A stretch of DNA of 59,382 nucleotides. It comes from Halobacteriovoraceae bacterium (lineage in GTDB: Bacteria; Bdellovibrionota; Bacteriovoracia; Bacteriovoracales; Bacteriovoracaceae). Positions 43,568 through 50,222 of the stretch are shown here, piece after piece; the first letter of the stretch is position 1; every line of letters begins with the position of its first letter. The stretch covers positions 1 through 59,382 of the forward strand of contig PASP01000003.1 of NCBI GenBank assembly GCA_002712005.1, read 5' to 3'. Made by a program: the position numbers and the translations under genes. The notes below the pieces were generated by a model. The model was given only the letters and a program-made list of their open reading frames with translations, had not been told where the DNA came from and searched no databases.

Positions 43568-44110
43568 ATGGCCGATAAGGTTGGAGAAGCAAGAGCAGAT
43601 ATTTACTCACTAGAGGTAGTGAGAAAGGCATCGATCTCGGAAGCGACAGCACAGAAGATTGCCGGAGCAATTAACTTTGTTAACAATCGTCAATACGACA
43701 CACACCAGTTTAATTTCAACGGGCTTTATAAACTTGGTGTAGGTGTGGTAGGTGCAGACGGTTACTTACCTGTTTTATTTGATATGGAAATTACAGGTAT
43801 CTCTATGGTTAATCGTCTAAGCGGTACAAGCTCCTACACTGAAATTGATCTTCAATGGTTTAGTGGTTCTAACTCAAACGAAGGTTCGATCTTTTCAACG
43901 CTTCCAAGAATTTCCAATGAAGCATCCGATAATTGTTATCTGATATGGGATGAAATTAATGATATTGGCGTCTCAAATCCTGCTGGAACAACTCTACCCG
44001 TATTAACTAAAACGGAATTCAATGCAGGGGATGCCATCTTTTGTAAAATTAATAGCGCCATGCCGGACGCAGAAGACTGTGCTTTATATATTCATTTTAG
44101 ACCAAGGTAA
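43568..44110 (+). CDS. Putative tail-tip / minor virion protein
   Basis: 180 residues, beginning ADKVGEARADIYSLEVVRKASISEATAQKIAGAINFVN. The N-terminal helix is followed by a beta-rich C-terminal domain (DMEITGISMVNRLSGTSSYTEIDLQWFSGSN) like a small jelly roll. AGAGGA precedes the ATG. It is the first of four consecutive genes encoding small beta proteins at the end of the tail module. Confidence 0.5.
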   Translation: MADKVGEARADIYSLEVVRKASISEATAQKIAGAINFVNNRQYDTHQFNFNGLYKLGVGVVGADGYLPVLFDMEITGISMVNRLSGTSSYTEIDLQWFSGSNSNEGSIFSTLPRISNEASDNCYLIWDEINDIGVSNPAGTTLPVLTKTEFNAGDAIFCKINSAMPDAEDCALYIHFRPR

Positions 44111-44112
44111 GT

Positions 44113-44445
44113 ATGACAAGTTTTCCAAGAAAGACTCCTGTGGGTGCCACAACACAGTTTATTGAATCTTTAGAAACAAATCATGGCATTACTTTAAGAG
44201 AAAATAATGGTGCCTCACCTGTTAGCTCGGGTGGTGGTAGAAATATCTATCTAACCGTTCCAAGTGGGCATTATGCAAAAGTAAGTAGCTATGCAGGGGC
44301 ATCGGTTCTAGTTCAAGGTCGTTATAGTGTCTCACTAAGGGGAAATATCGATGAAGGAAGTGACCAAAAGATTGTTTCAGACTTTCTATTAACCGAAGGG
44401 CAAGTTGTTAACGGTACTTTCTTCTATTTGTTGTACGAGGTTTAG
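44113..44445 (+). CDS. Small beta-rich tail protein, paralogue 1
   Basis: 110 residues. Contains VPSGHYAKVSSY and, near the end, EGQVVNGTFFYLLYE. It shares this layout with the next two genes (P-[AS]-G-[KH]-x-A followed by strands and a late amphipathic strand). Probably a tail-tip decoration or receptor-binding protein arisen by duplication. Confidence 0.5.
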   Translation: MTSFPRKTPVGATTQFIESLETNHGITLRENNGASPVSSGGGRNIYLTVPSGHYAKVSSYAGASVLVQGRYSVSLRGNIDEGSDQKIVSDFLLTEGQVVNGTFFYLLYEV

Positions 44446-44775
44446 ATGGCAAGCTATGGAGTTAATAAAGTTGTAAATATTTACGCTGTTGAATTTAGAG
44501 ATACCTCTGGGGCATCATCGAGCTATTCCTACACTTGCCCAGCAGGAAAAAGAGCAGAAGTTTCTCTGGGCGTAAATGCCAGCTCTAGCGCATCGGGAAG
44601 CTATTCAACTGAGGTTTTAGTTAAGGGAATATCTGTTTTCTCAGACACGGGAGCCTGTAATTTTTCAAAAGGCATGATTTACTTAAATGCTGGTGAGTCG
44701 GTTAGTATTACTAATGATCTCAGTTCTGGAAGGGCTGCACGTGGATTCATTAACGCTTTAGAGTACGAGGCATAA
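44446..44775 (+). CDS. Small beta-rich tail protein, paralogue 2
   Basis: 109 residues, starting directly after the previous stop. CPAGKRAEVSLGVNASSSASG and AGESVSITNDLSS match the pattern of paralogues 1 and 3. No N-terminal signal or coiled coil. The tandem arrangement suggests a virion tip with several interchangeable copies. Confidence 0.5.
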   Translation: MASYGVNKVVNIYAVEFRDTSGASSSYSYTCPAGKRAEVSLGVNASSSASGSYSTEVLVKGISVFSDTGACNFSKGMIYLNAGESVSITNDLSSGRAARGFINALEYEA

Positions 44776-45081
44776 ATGGCAAGTCTAATAGGAGAACCGG
44801 CAGTAGGTTATTTTTTCCAAGATTGGAATTCTAGCGGTAGCGATGGAGATTTCAATTACAATGTTCCAGCTGGAAAATATGCAAGACTTACACTTAAGGA
44901 TTTTCATATAAGAGTAAGTGGTGGATTCATGGATCTAGGTTTTGGTATTTTTCAAGCGACAAGTGCTACAAGTGGAGATCCTGACGAGTGGAACAATTTC
45001 GTTGTTGTGGGCCCTACAAATATTAAAATCTATTCAGGCGCACAGGCTAAAATATTCATCACGCTACATAATACGCCTTAG
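44776..45081 (+). CDS. Small beta-rich tail protein, paralogue 3
   Basis: 101 residues starting directly after the previous stop. NVPAGKYARLTLKDFHIRVSGG and SGAQAKIFITLHN correspond to the shared motifs of the two preceding genes, but the loops differ. Last gene of the tail block. Confidence 0.5.
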   Translation: MASLIGEPAVGYFFQDWNSSGSDGDFNYNVPAGKYARLTLKDFHIRVSGGFMDLGFGIFQATSATSGDPDEWNNFVVVGPTNIKIYSGAQAKIFITLHNTP

Positions 45082-45166
45082 TAACCTATCAAGCGTACAA
45101 GCAGCGATTAATAAACCCACCTCTTTCATAATCAATACACGATGAACCACTTACAAAGGGTGAGAT

Positions 45167-45442
45167 ATGCAAGGTATTGAACAAATTAATGAACTATTTG
45201 ACGGGTTAGACGTAATTGCTGAAACTGCCGGCAAGGTTTACTAGGATAAGAAGATTGATGTAGCTGATTTACCTCACGCTATTGAAATGCTTGTTAAAGC
45301 TGAAACTCTTATGGAAGCTTTTAAAGGTCTTTCTCAAATCAAGGAAGAGGCCAAGGATCTTCAAAGCGAAGAAATGCTAGTTATTGCCACTCGTATGATT
45401 CAGGTAGGTAATAAGTACGAAGCTGCTAGAAAAGGTGCTTAA
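45167..45442 (+). pseudogene. Small phage gene with an in-frame TAG (codon 26)
   Basis: ATG 45167 (AAGGGTGAG upstream) reads 25 codons (MQGIEQINELFDGLDVIA...GKVY), then TAG at 45242. The same frame continues for 65 codons (DKKIDVADLPHAIEML...YEAARKGA) to TAA 45440. The protein is coherent across the stop, with phase-compatible helices. The downstream part has no in-frame start near it and no ribosome-binding site. CAG-to-TAG is the simplest change. Function unknown; it precedes lysis-like small genes. Confidence 0.6.
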
Positions 45443-45443
45443 G

Positions 45444-45512
45444 ATGATAGGGGAGTTCTTCCCCTATTTACTTTTACTCTTATTACTCGTGATATTGGGG
45501 AAATATGCTTGA
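45444..45512 (+). CDS. Tiny hydrophobic membrane peptide
   Basis: 22 codons starting one base after the preceding stop: MIGEFFPYLLLLLLLVILGKYA. This is one transmembrane helix with almost no soluble part. Stop and next start overlap (ATGCTTGA). It could be a lysis-associated peptide or a translational coupler. Its size gives low certainty that it is a real gene. Confidence 0.35.
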   Translation: MIGEFFPYLLLLLLLVILGKYA

Positions 45513-45720
45513 GACAATTACATTAGCTTTTAAGGCAATTATCGAAATCCCTAAGATTTTAAATCGAATGGAAACAACGATTGGTCAAGTGCAAGATTCT
45601 AGGGTTGATCGTGAATTGATCGAAGTAAAAGAGCAGTTAAACATTCTAACTAATAGGCTAAAAGATGCGCCAACTCGTGAAGAGATGCTTAATATTGTCG
45701 CTGCTATTAACAATAGTTAG
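45505..45720 (+). CDS. Coiled-coil small protein
   Basis: 71 residues, an amphipathic N-terminal helix (TITLAFKAIIEIPKILNRM) and a heptad-rich segment (RELIEVKEQLNILTNRL). Its 3' third overlaps, in another frame, the start of a lipoprotein gene, an arrangement reminiscent of nested spanin pairs, although this protein lacks a clear transmembrane helix. Confidence 0.45.
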   Translation: MLETITLAFKAIIEIPKILNRMETTIGQVQDSRVDRELIEVKEQLNILTNRLKDAPTREEMLNIVAAINNS

Positions 45721-45964
45721 CTGCAATGATGACATGAAACCCCCTTTAGTTGAACTTTGTGGAGTCACAAAGGAAAAAGACTTTGCTTGTAATGATATGA
45801 GAAAGAAGGAAGGGGAGCAAAAATATTACAGGGCCCCAATTGTAGGGGATCTTTGCACCTCACCAGATGATTATAAACAAACAAAAATATGGGTAACTGA
45901 AAAAGTTACCGATCTGGTCAAGTGTGAAAGAGAGTTAAAGAGATTAAAAAGACGTTGTAATTGA
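45665..45964 (+). CDS. Small lipoprotein, possible outer-membrane spanin
   Basis: 99 residues with a type II signal: a basic start, hydrophobic LILSLLL core and lipobox IVSC (Cys20). After lipidation about 80 residues remain, with several cysteines (LCGVTK, FACND, DLCTS, VKCERE, RRCN) that could form disulfides in the periplasm. The start is buried in the preceding gene in a different frame, like Rz1 within Rz. A phage-encoded periplasmic lipoprotein in a late region most often acts in outer-membrane disruption. It is positional inference. Confidence 0.45.
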   Translation: MRQLVKRCLILSLLLTIVSCNDDMKPPLVELCGVTKEKDFACNDMRKKEGEQKYYRAPIVGDLCTSPDDYKQTKIWVTEKVTDLVKCERELKRLKRRCN

Positions 45965-45994
45965 TCTTTCGTTAACCTCGTTCTACAAAGACCT

Positions 45995-46267
45995 ATGCTT
46001 ATAAAGGTCTTCTCGCCATATATTTCTGAATATTCGTTTGAAATCATTGAATACAAGGTTTTGAAAATATCCAAACAGCTTGGAAGGCCAGCAATCCTAG
46101 TTGAATCAAAAGATGGTTTTAAGTTTTCTTTTGTGAATTTAGAACTTCTTGGTTGGAGAGTGTCCTATTGGGAAGAAGATGATTCAGTCACCTATGGGCC
46201 TATTGGTGAAAAGAGTCTTGAAATAATACAGGCCCTCTACGAGAAAGGGCCTAAAAGAATTAAATAG
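45995..46267 (+). CDS. Hypothetical protein
   Basis: 90 residues, alternating strands and helices (EIIEYKVLKISKQLGRPAILVESKDGFKFSFVNLELLGW). No Shine-Dalgarno sequence is obvious, and the ATG lies in the loop of a small inverted repeat, AAGACCT/AGGTCTT. It stands apart from the tail block and just before the minus-strand moron, so it may be an accessory gene. Confidence 0.4.
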   Translation: MLIKVFSPYISEYSFEIIEYKVLKISKQLGRPAILVESKDGFKFSFVNLELLGWRVSYWEEDDSVTYGPIGEKSLEIIQALYEKGPKRIK

Positions 46268-46301
46268 GATTACCAGTTAATTAAATATTGATTTTAATAT
46301 A

Positions 46302-46763
46302 CTAGGCGGCCTTATCCTTATCTTCAATCACTCCATTAACGGTATTCTTGAAATCAAATGGCTTACTGATATCTTTAATTGTAAAACTTGTATCATTTCC
46401 AGTTGAGAAAATTATATTACCAGCACCAAACATTCGTTGAGATAATGATTGCTTTACTTGGATATCATTGATTTTGTGAATCATTGTTTCGGAAACGTTT
46501 CTAGCAAGTATCCCACTTCCCAAATATACTTTCTTAGTTGTTATCCTGTAATCTTTTACATAATTAGATAAGGATTTCCATAATAGGGGAACCATTAAAA
46601 ATACACCAATAGGGATCGGGTTCCCTTTGTCTGAACCTCCTAAAAGGTGTGCAGTTATTATCATGACCCCCATAAGAAATATAAACGATTGGGGAAGTAT
46701 ACTAATCCAATGGATTTTTGCTTTTTGGAGAACTTTTTCATCACTACTTAAATTTAGACTCAT
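46302..46763 (-). CDS. bPH2-domain membrane protein (moron)
   Basis: 153 residues from the second ATG (46763), which has AAGGA 9 bases upstream; the first ATG leaves no spacing. Two transmembrane helices (about 20-40 and 51-70) precede a pleckstrin-homology-like bPH2 domain (YRITTKKVYLGSGILARNVSETMIHKINDIQVKQSLSQRMFGAGNIIFST), as in YdbS/YdbT proteins. It is the only minus-strand gene between tail and immunity regions and has its own promoter, so it is probably expressed from the prophage. Confidence 0.75.
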   Translation of the reverse strand: MSLNLSSDEKVLQKAKIHWISILPQSFIFLMGVMIITAHLLGGSDKGNPIPIGVFLMVPLLWKSLSNYVKDYRITTKKVYLGSGILARNVSETMIHKINDIQVKQSLSQRMFGAGNIIFSTGNDTSFTIKDISKPFDFKNTVNGVIEDKDKAA

Positions 46764-46776
46764 TAACATTTCCTTT

Positions 46777-46805
46777 TGTATAGTTTTCTACATTATCGCT
46801 CACAA
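46777..46805 (-). promoter_or_regulatory. Promoter of the bPH2 moron
   Basis: On the minus strand, TTGTGA (46805-46800) and TATACA (46782-46777) are separated by exactly 17 bp. Transcription would start about 7 bases after the -10, leaving a very short leader to the ATG at 46763. Confidence 0.55.
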
Positions 46806-46926
46806 CCGTTATTTACTTTAAAAATACATGGTCAAGATTTCTTGTACTTTCTAGGTAAAGATATTTTATAGGCAAATGTTTCGTTTTCTAAATTATTCCG
46901 ATCTGATTATCTATAAACCATCTTAA

Positions 46927-47127
46927 TTGGTCGATAATTTATATGTGATTGAAAAAGTTAAAAACTTAAGCATTTCTATTCGTAGGCTATACTACGATCG
47001 TGAGAGAGTAATCAAATTAGATAAAGATTACTTAATATTCATTTGTGAGAATGGGCATATTTATCGAATTGAGAAAATCAGTAAGGAAAAGGATAGACCG
47101 CCATTAAAAATTGTCACACTAGACTGA
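46927..47127 (+). CDS. Hypothetical small protein convergent with the repressor
   Basis: 66 codons if started at TTG 46927; a GTG at 46945 is another option. No ribosome-binding site is clear. The sequence (YLIFICENGHIYRIEKISKEKD) looks like a small beta domain. It overlaps the 3' end of the CI gene by 9 bases on the opposite strand. It may be a spurious frame. Confidence 0.3.
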   Translation: MVDNLYVIEKVKNLSISIRRLYYDRERVIKLDKDYLIFICENGHIYRIEKISKEKDRPPLKIVTLD

Positions 47128-47481
47128 CTCTTTTCTTCTTTTGTTTTCAACGTCTAAAAAGCTATCGGCTTGGTCAATTAAGTCTTGGATCATTTCAGTG
47201 TTGTTAATCATGCTTGATTTTTGAAAGAGCTCAACTAGGAGCTGGTCACGGGATTGGACTAATTGAGATTCTGAGGTTCCAAAGAGTTCCGACTCTGTTA
47301 AGCCAGTTGCCTTTATAAGTTTATTGACCGTGCTTTCTCTAACGGTCCCTATATTGCCGGACTCTATTTCTTGATAGCCTCTTGTTGAAAGGTCGCAATA
47401 CTCGGCCATCTCAGCTTGGGTAAATCCCTTAGCTTTCCTAAATGCCCGAATGTTGGTTCCTAATCTTTTTACAATTTGCAT
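47119..47481 (-). CDS. CI-like repressor (XRE helix-turn-helix)
   Basis: 120 residues. The N-terminal HTH is TNIRAFRKAKGFTQAEMAEYCDLSTRGYQEIESG, with a helical C-terminus (LLVELFQKSSMINNTEMIQDLIDQADSFLD) probably for oligomerisation. There is no LexA-type self-cleavage domain, so induction must differ from lambda. Read leftward, opposite a Cro-like gene. Its -10 lies 8 bases before the ATG, so the mRNA would be essentially leaderless. It overlaps the gene at 46927 by 9 bases. Confidence 0.75.
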   Translation of the reverse strand: MQIVKRLGTNIRAFRKAKGFTQAEMAEYCDLSTRGYQEIESGNIGTVRESTVNKLIKATGLTESELFGTSESQLVQSRDQLLVELFQKSSMINNTEMIQDLIDQADSFLDVENKRRKESV

Positions 47482-47488
47482 CAATACC

Positions 47489-47494
47489 CATTAT
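47489..47494 (-). promoter_or_regulatory. -10 element of the repressor promoter
   Basis: Minus-strand TATAAT ends 8 bases before the repressor ATG (47481), so the transcript would begin at or beside the start codon. No good -35 is present at 17 bp, as expected for an activated PRM-like promoter. Confidence 0.5.
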
Positions 47495-47499
47495 AAGTG

Positions 47500-47576
47500 T
47501 GTGTAAAAATTACTAAACACAAATAAACTTCATAAATATATTGTTAAGCACATTAAAAATGTGTATATTTAACACA
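47500..47576. promoter_or_regulatory. Operator palindromes between repressor and Cro genes
   Basis: Repeated TGTGT/ACACA half-sites: TGTGT 47500-47504 with ACACA 47517-47521; CACAT 47549-47553 with ATGTG 47559-47563; TGTGT 47560-47564 with ACACA 47572-47576. The two right sites overlap the Cro promoter, the left lies beside the repressor promoter, as in a lambda-type switch. Confidence 0.6.
47541..47569 (+). promoter_or_regulatory. Early rightward promoter for the Cro-like gene
   Basis: TTGTTA (47541-47546) and TATATT (47564-47569) are separated by 17 bp. The -10 is embedded in operator palindromes, so CI or Cro binding would occlude it. The transcript would lead into the Cro-like gene and the recombination genes. 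Confidence 0.65.
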
Positions 47577-47602
47577 CGGAAACAAAAGATATGCGAGGAA
47601 GC

Positions 47603-47818
47603 ATGGCGATTAAGAATTTTGACAATACAAAATTAAAAGAAATGCTAGAGAATTCTGGCCAGAGGGTAAAGTTTGTAGCTGATAAGATTGGCGTCTCTAA
47701 GTACACACTTTACGGATATTTGAATGGATATGCGTCGCCATCGCTTCCTGTAGCAATGCTTCTGGCTCAGCACTTTAATTGTGAGATAGAGGACTTTCAG
47801 GCAAGCAAGGCTGCCTAA
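47603..47818 (+). CDS. Cro-like XRE regulator
   Basis: 71 residues from ATG 47603 (GAGGAAGC upstream; another ATG at 47591 adds MRGS). HTH: RVKFVADKIGVSKYTLYGYLNGYASPS, followed by ALA/LL helices and DFQASKAA. Divergent to the repressor across the operator region. In this role it would repress the repressor gene during lytic growth. Confidence 0.7.
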   Translation: MAIKNFDNTKLKEMLENSGQRVKFVADKIGVSKYTLYGYLNGYASPSLPVAMLLAQHFNCEIEDFQASKAA

Positions 47819-47896
47819 GAAATAAACCAAATTAAAACTTATTGAAATAGATATTGAAAATATTGCACGGATTCGTGCGTAAAAAATGAGGGCACT

Positions 47897-48208
47897 ATGA
47901 ATAATTATGAAAAAGAGAAAATGGCAGTACATCTTATCGACTCTCTCTCTATTGAAGAAATGGATACAAGTAGAGAGATCCTGCAAGCCACCCTCAGTTA
48001 TGTAGCAAGAACAATATTAAAAGAAACCTATGACGTGGAAGCCTCTAGTGAAGACCTAGAAAGCAAGTTTGGGAATACACCAGAGACAATCCTAGAGGAA
48101 GTTGAATCCCTTATTGAAAAGAGAATAGGGCAAAGGCTTTCTTTTCACGACGATGGAACAGTTACAAATGAAGTTGATCTTAATCACTTCGATCTTAGGA
48201 GGGCATAG
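47897..48208 (+). CDS. Hypothetical early phage protein
   Basis: 103 residues, helical and acidic (REILQATLSYVARTILKETYDVEASSEDLESKFGNTPETILEEVESLIEKRIG). It is the first gene of the early recombination group, two bases upstream of the exonuclease gene. GAGGGCACT precedes the ATG. Function unknown. Confidence 0.5.
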   Translation: MNNYEKEKMAVHLIDSLSIEEMDTSREILQATLSYVARTILKETYDVEASSEDLESKFGNTPETILEEVESLIEKRIGQRLSFHDDGTVTNEVDLNHFDLRRA

Positions 48209-48210
48209 GC

Positions 48211-49026
48211 ATGAAAAAACTAATGAGCAATAGTGAGTACCACTCAAATGAAGCAATCGGATCTACCCTTCTCAAGGGGATTCATAGCAAAACAGTTTTA
48301 CACGCAATAAATAAAAAGTTTGAAGAAACGCCTAGTTTAATTCTTGGTAGCGCTACTCATGCAGCAATTTTGGAGCCGGAAACTTTTAAGAAAGAATATG
48401 CCGTTGCTCCAAAGGTTGACAGAAGAACAAAGGAAGGAAAAGCAATGTGGGCATCTTTTGTAGCTGAGTCGAATGGTAAAACTGTTCTTACAGAAGACCA
48501 AAGCTTAGTCGTTGACAGTATTTCACACTCTGTTCTTTCTCATCCAGTAGCAAAAAAGGTTTTAACTGGTGGCGAGTCTGAATCCTCTTACTTTGCACAG
48601 GACGAGAAAACGGGGCTCATGCTTAAGTGTCGGCCTGACTATGTAAATGGTGGCGCATTGATTGATCTTAAGACAACTAGAGATGCAAGCTTTGAGGGAT
48701 TCTCTAAACAAATTGGACAACTTGGTTATCACCTCCAAGCTGCCTTTTATTTAGACGTTTTCAATAAGGCCAATGGCACGGACTTTAAAGACTTCTTTTT
48801 TGTTGCCGTTGAGAATGTAGCCCCTTATGGAGTAGCAGTTTATCAACTCGATGAAGCTCATATTGATGCCGGACGTGCAGCATACAGAGCAGCACTAGAC
48901 CAATATGCTGAATACTTAGAAGCAAAGCTCAATGATAATGATATCGATGTTCTTTATGGATATCCTTGCGAGATTCAAAAAATTCAAGTTCCTTACTATT
49001 TCTTAGACCAAATCAAGGCGGTTTAA
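48211..49026 (+). CDS. RecE-like 5'-3' exonuclease (PD-(D/E)XK, DUF3799-type)
   Basis: 271 residues with the exonuclease VIII family features: SEYHSNEAIGSTLLKGI, LGSATHAAILEPETF, then LKCRPDYVNGGALIDLKTTRDASFEGF (Asp and D-x-K core) and QLGYHLQAAFYLDVF (helix with the conserved tyrosine/glutamine). It resects dsDNA for phage single-strand annealing. One base lies between its stop and the annealing-protein gene. Confidence 0.85.
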   Translation: MKKLMSNSEYHSNEAIGSTLLKGIHSKTVLHAINKKFEETPSLILGSATHAAILEPETFKKEYAVAPKVDRRTKEGKAMWASFVAESNGKTVLTEDQSLVVDSISHSVLSHPVAKKVLTGGESESSYFAQDEKTGLMLKCRPDYVNGGALIDLKTTRDASFEGFSKQIGQLGYHLQAAFYLDVFNKANGTDFKDFFFVAVENVAPYGVAVYQLDEAHIDAGRAAYRAALDQYAEYLEAKLNDNDIDVLYGYPCEIQKIQVPYYFLDQIKAV

Positions 49027-49027
49027 T

Positions 49028-49804
49028 ATGGCCAATGAAATTATTGAAGTTAAAAACGAAATCAAGTCTGAATTATCTCTAACTGGTGGTGACATTCAAC
49101 GTGTTGCGGATCACCTTAAAGTTGTTAAAGATGCTGTAAAAAATATTATGAATGAAGGGATAAATAGTGACTATGCCATTATTCCGGGTACGCCCAAAAA
49201 GTCTCTTTTAAAACCAGGCGCAGAAAAACTAATGAGACTGTTTGGCCTTGGCGTGAGATTTCAAAAAGTTTCAGATGAGTGCCAGTTTGACTTAGTTGAA
49301 AACTTTGCAATGTTCACCTATGTAGCTGAGGTTTATCACCTTAAAACTGGGCTTACTATAGCTCAATGCGAGGCAACAGCTAACTCTCAAGAGAAGAAGT
49401 ACGCCACCAAGACGGTATGGACTAATAACGTAAAAACCACTGTGCCAATGCCCGTAGCTGATATTTTAAATACGCTTAAAAAAATGGCGCAAAAAAGAGC
49501 AATGGTTGGTGCTGTCATAATCGCAGTTGGGGCAAGTGATTACTTTTCACAAGATGAGGACGAAATTTCAGCACAACAACCAGAAAGAAAGCAAGCTGAA
49601 AAAGTAAGCCAAGACCGATTCAATGGCGGTGATGATGCAGGATCATACGTTATGAAAGTAGGTCCTAGAAAAGGGAAGACTTTAAACGAGCTAGGAATTG
49701 AGCAAGTGAAAAAAGACCTTAACTATTGGGCATCAAGAGCTACTGATGGCCCAGCAATGGAATTCGTAAACAAAGCAAGAGAATTCACTAGAGGTGCAGC
49801 ATGA
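49028..49804 (+). CDS. Putative single-strand annealing recombination protein
   Basis: 258 residues carrying NEGINSDYAIIPGTPKKSLLKPGAEKLMRLFGLGV. This motif, DY-x-x-IPGT-x-K-x-x-L-x-KPGAEKL, recurs in a phage family of uncertain function near recombination genes. It sits between exonuclease and SSB, the slot used by RecT/Beta/Erf proteins. A C-terminal acidic/basic linker leads to a short module VMKVGPRKGKTLNELG. It overlaps ssb by 4 bases. Annealase function is inferred from position. Confidence 0.55.
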   Translation: MANEIIEVKNEIKSELSLTGGDIQRVADHLKVVKDAVKNIMNEGINSDYAIIPGTPKKSLLKPGAEKLMRLFGLGVRFQKVSDECQFDLVENFAMFTYVAEVYHLKTGLTIAQCEATANSQEKKYATKTVWTNNVKTTVPMPVADILNTLKKMAQKRAMVGAVIIAVGASDYFSQDEDEISAQQPERKQAEKVSQDRFNGGDDAGSYVMKVGPRKGKTLNELGIEQVKKDLNYWASRATDGPAMEFVNKAREFTRGAA

Positions 49805-50214
49805 TTAACAAGGTTCAATTGATCGGACGAGCAGGAGCCGACCCATCCTTAAAATACACAGCAAGTTCAAAAGCAGTATGTGGACTATCCCTCGCAACAA
49901 CAGAAGCATGGAAAGACAAAGACGGGAATAAAAAAGAAAGCACAGAATGGCATAGGCTCGTGGTTTGGGGCAAGGGTGCTGAGACTGTAAACAAGTACGT
50001 CAAAAAGGGAAGTCTCCTTTACATAGAAGGAACACTCAAAACTAGGTCTTGGGAAGATAGTAATGGTCAAAAGAAATTTAGCACAGAGATTCACGTTAAG
50101 GATTTCAAATTTCTCTCGTCAAATACGCAAAACGATAATTCTACTCAAGATAATAGTGAAAGCATTGTAACTGAGGAAGATCATGGCTTTACGGTTGATG
50201 ATCTACCTTTCTAG
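49801..50214 (+). CDS. ssb: Single-stranded DNA-binding protein
   Basis: 137 residues. An OB fold spans residues 1-105 (INKVQLIGRAGADPSLKYT, VCGLSLATTEAW, STEWHRLVVWGKGAETVNKYVKKGSLLYIEGTL, FKFL), then a short linker and the acidic tip DDLPF used to recruit partners. It belongs to the early recombination operon and should protect ssDNA generated by the exonuclease. Confidence 0.94.
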   Translation: MINKVQLIGRAGADPSLKYTASSKAVCGLSLATTEAWKDKDGNKKESTEWHRLVVWGKGAETVNKYVKKGSLLYIEGTLKTRSWEDSNGQKKFSTEIHVKDFKFLSSNTQNDNSTQDNSESIVTEEDHGFTVDDLPF

Positions 50215-50222
50215 GGGTTGTT

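Noticed and set aside
22209-45442. Genome-wide stop-codon reassignment in the phage
   Set aside because: Several phage genes (terminal TAG of int, G-GT, 25413, 30500, 44445) use TAG as a true stop and others use TGA, so only local readthrough or mutation is possible.
45992-46020. Hairpin AAGACCT/AGGTCTT as a terminator
   Set aside because: No T-run follows, and the sequence lies over the start codon of the next frame; kept only as a remark on that gene.
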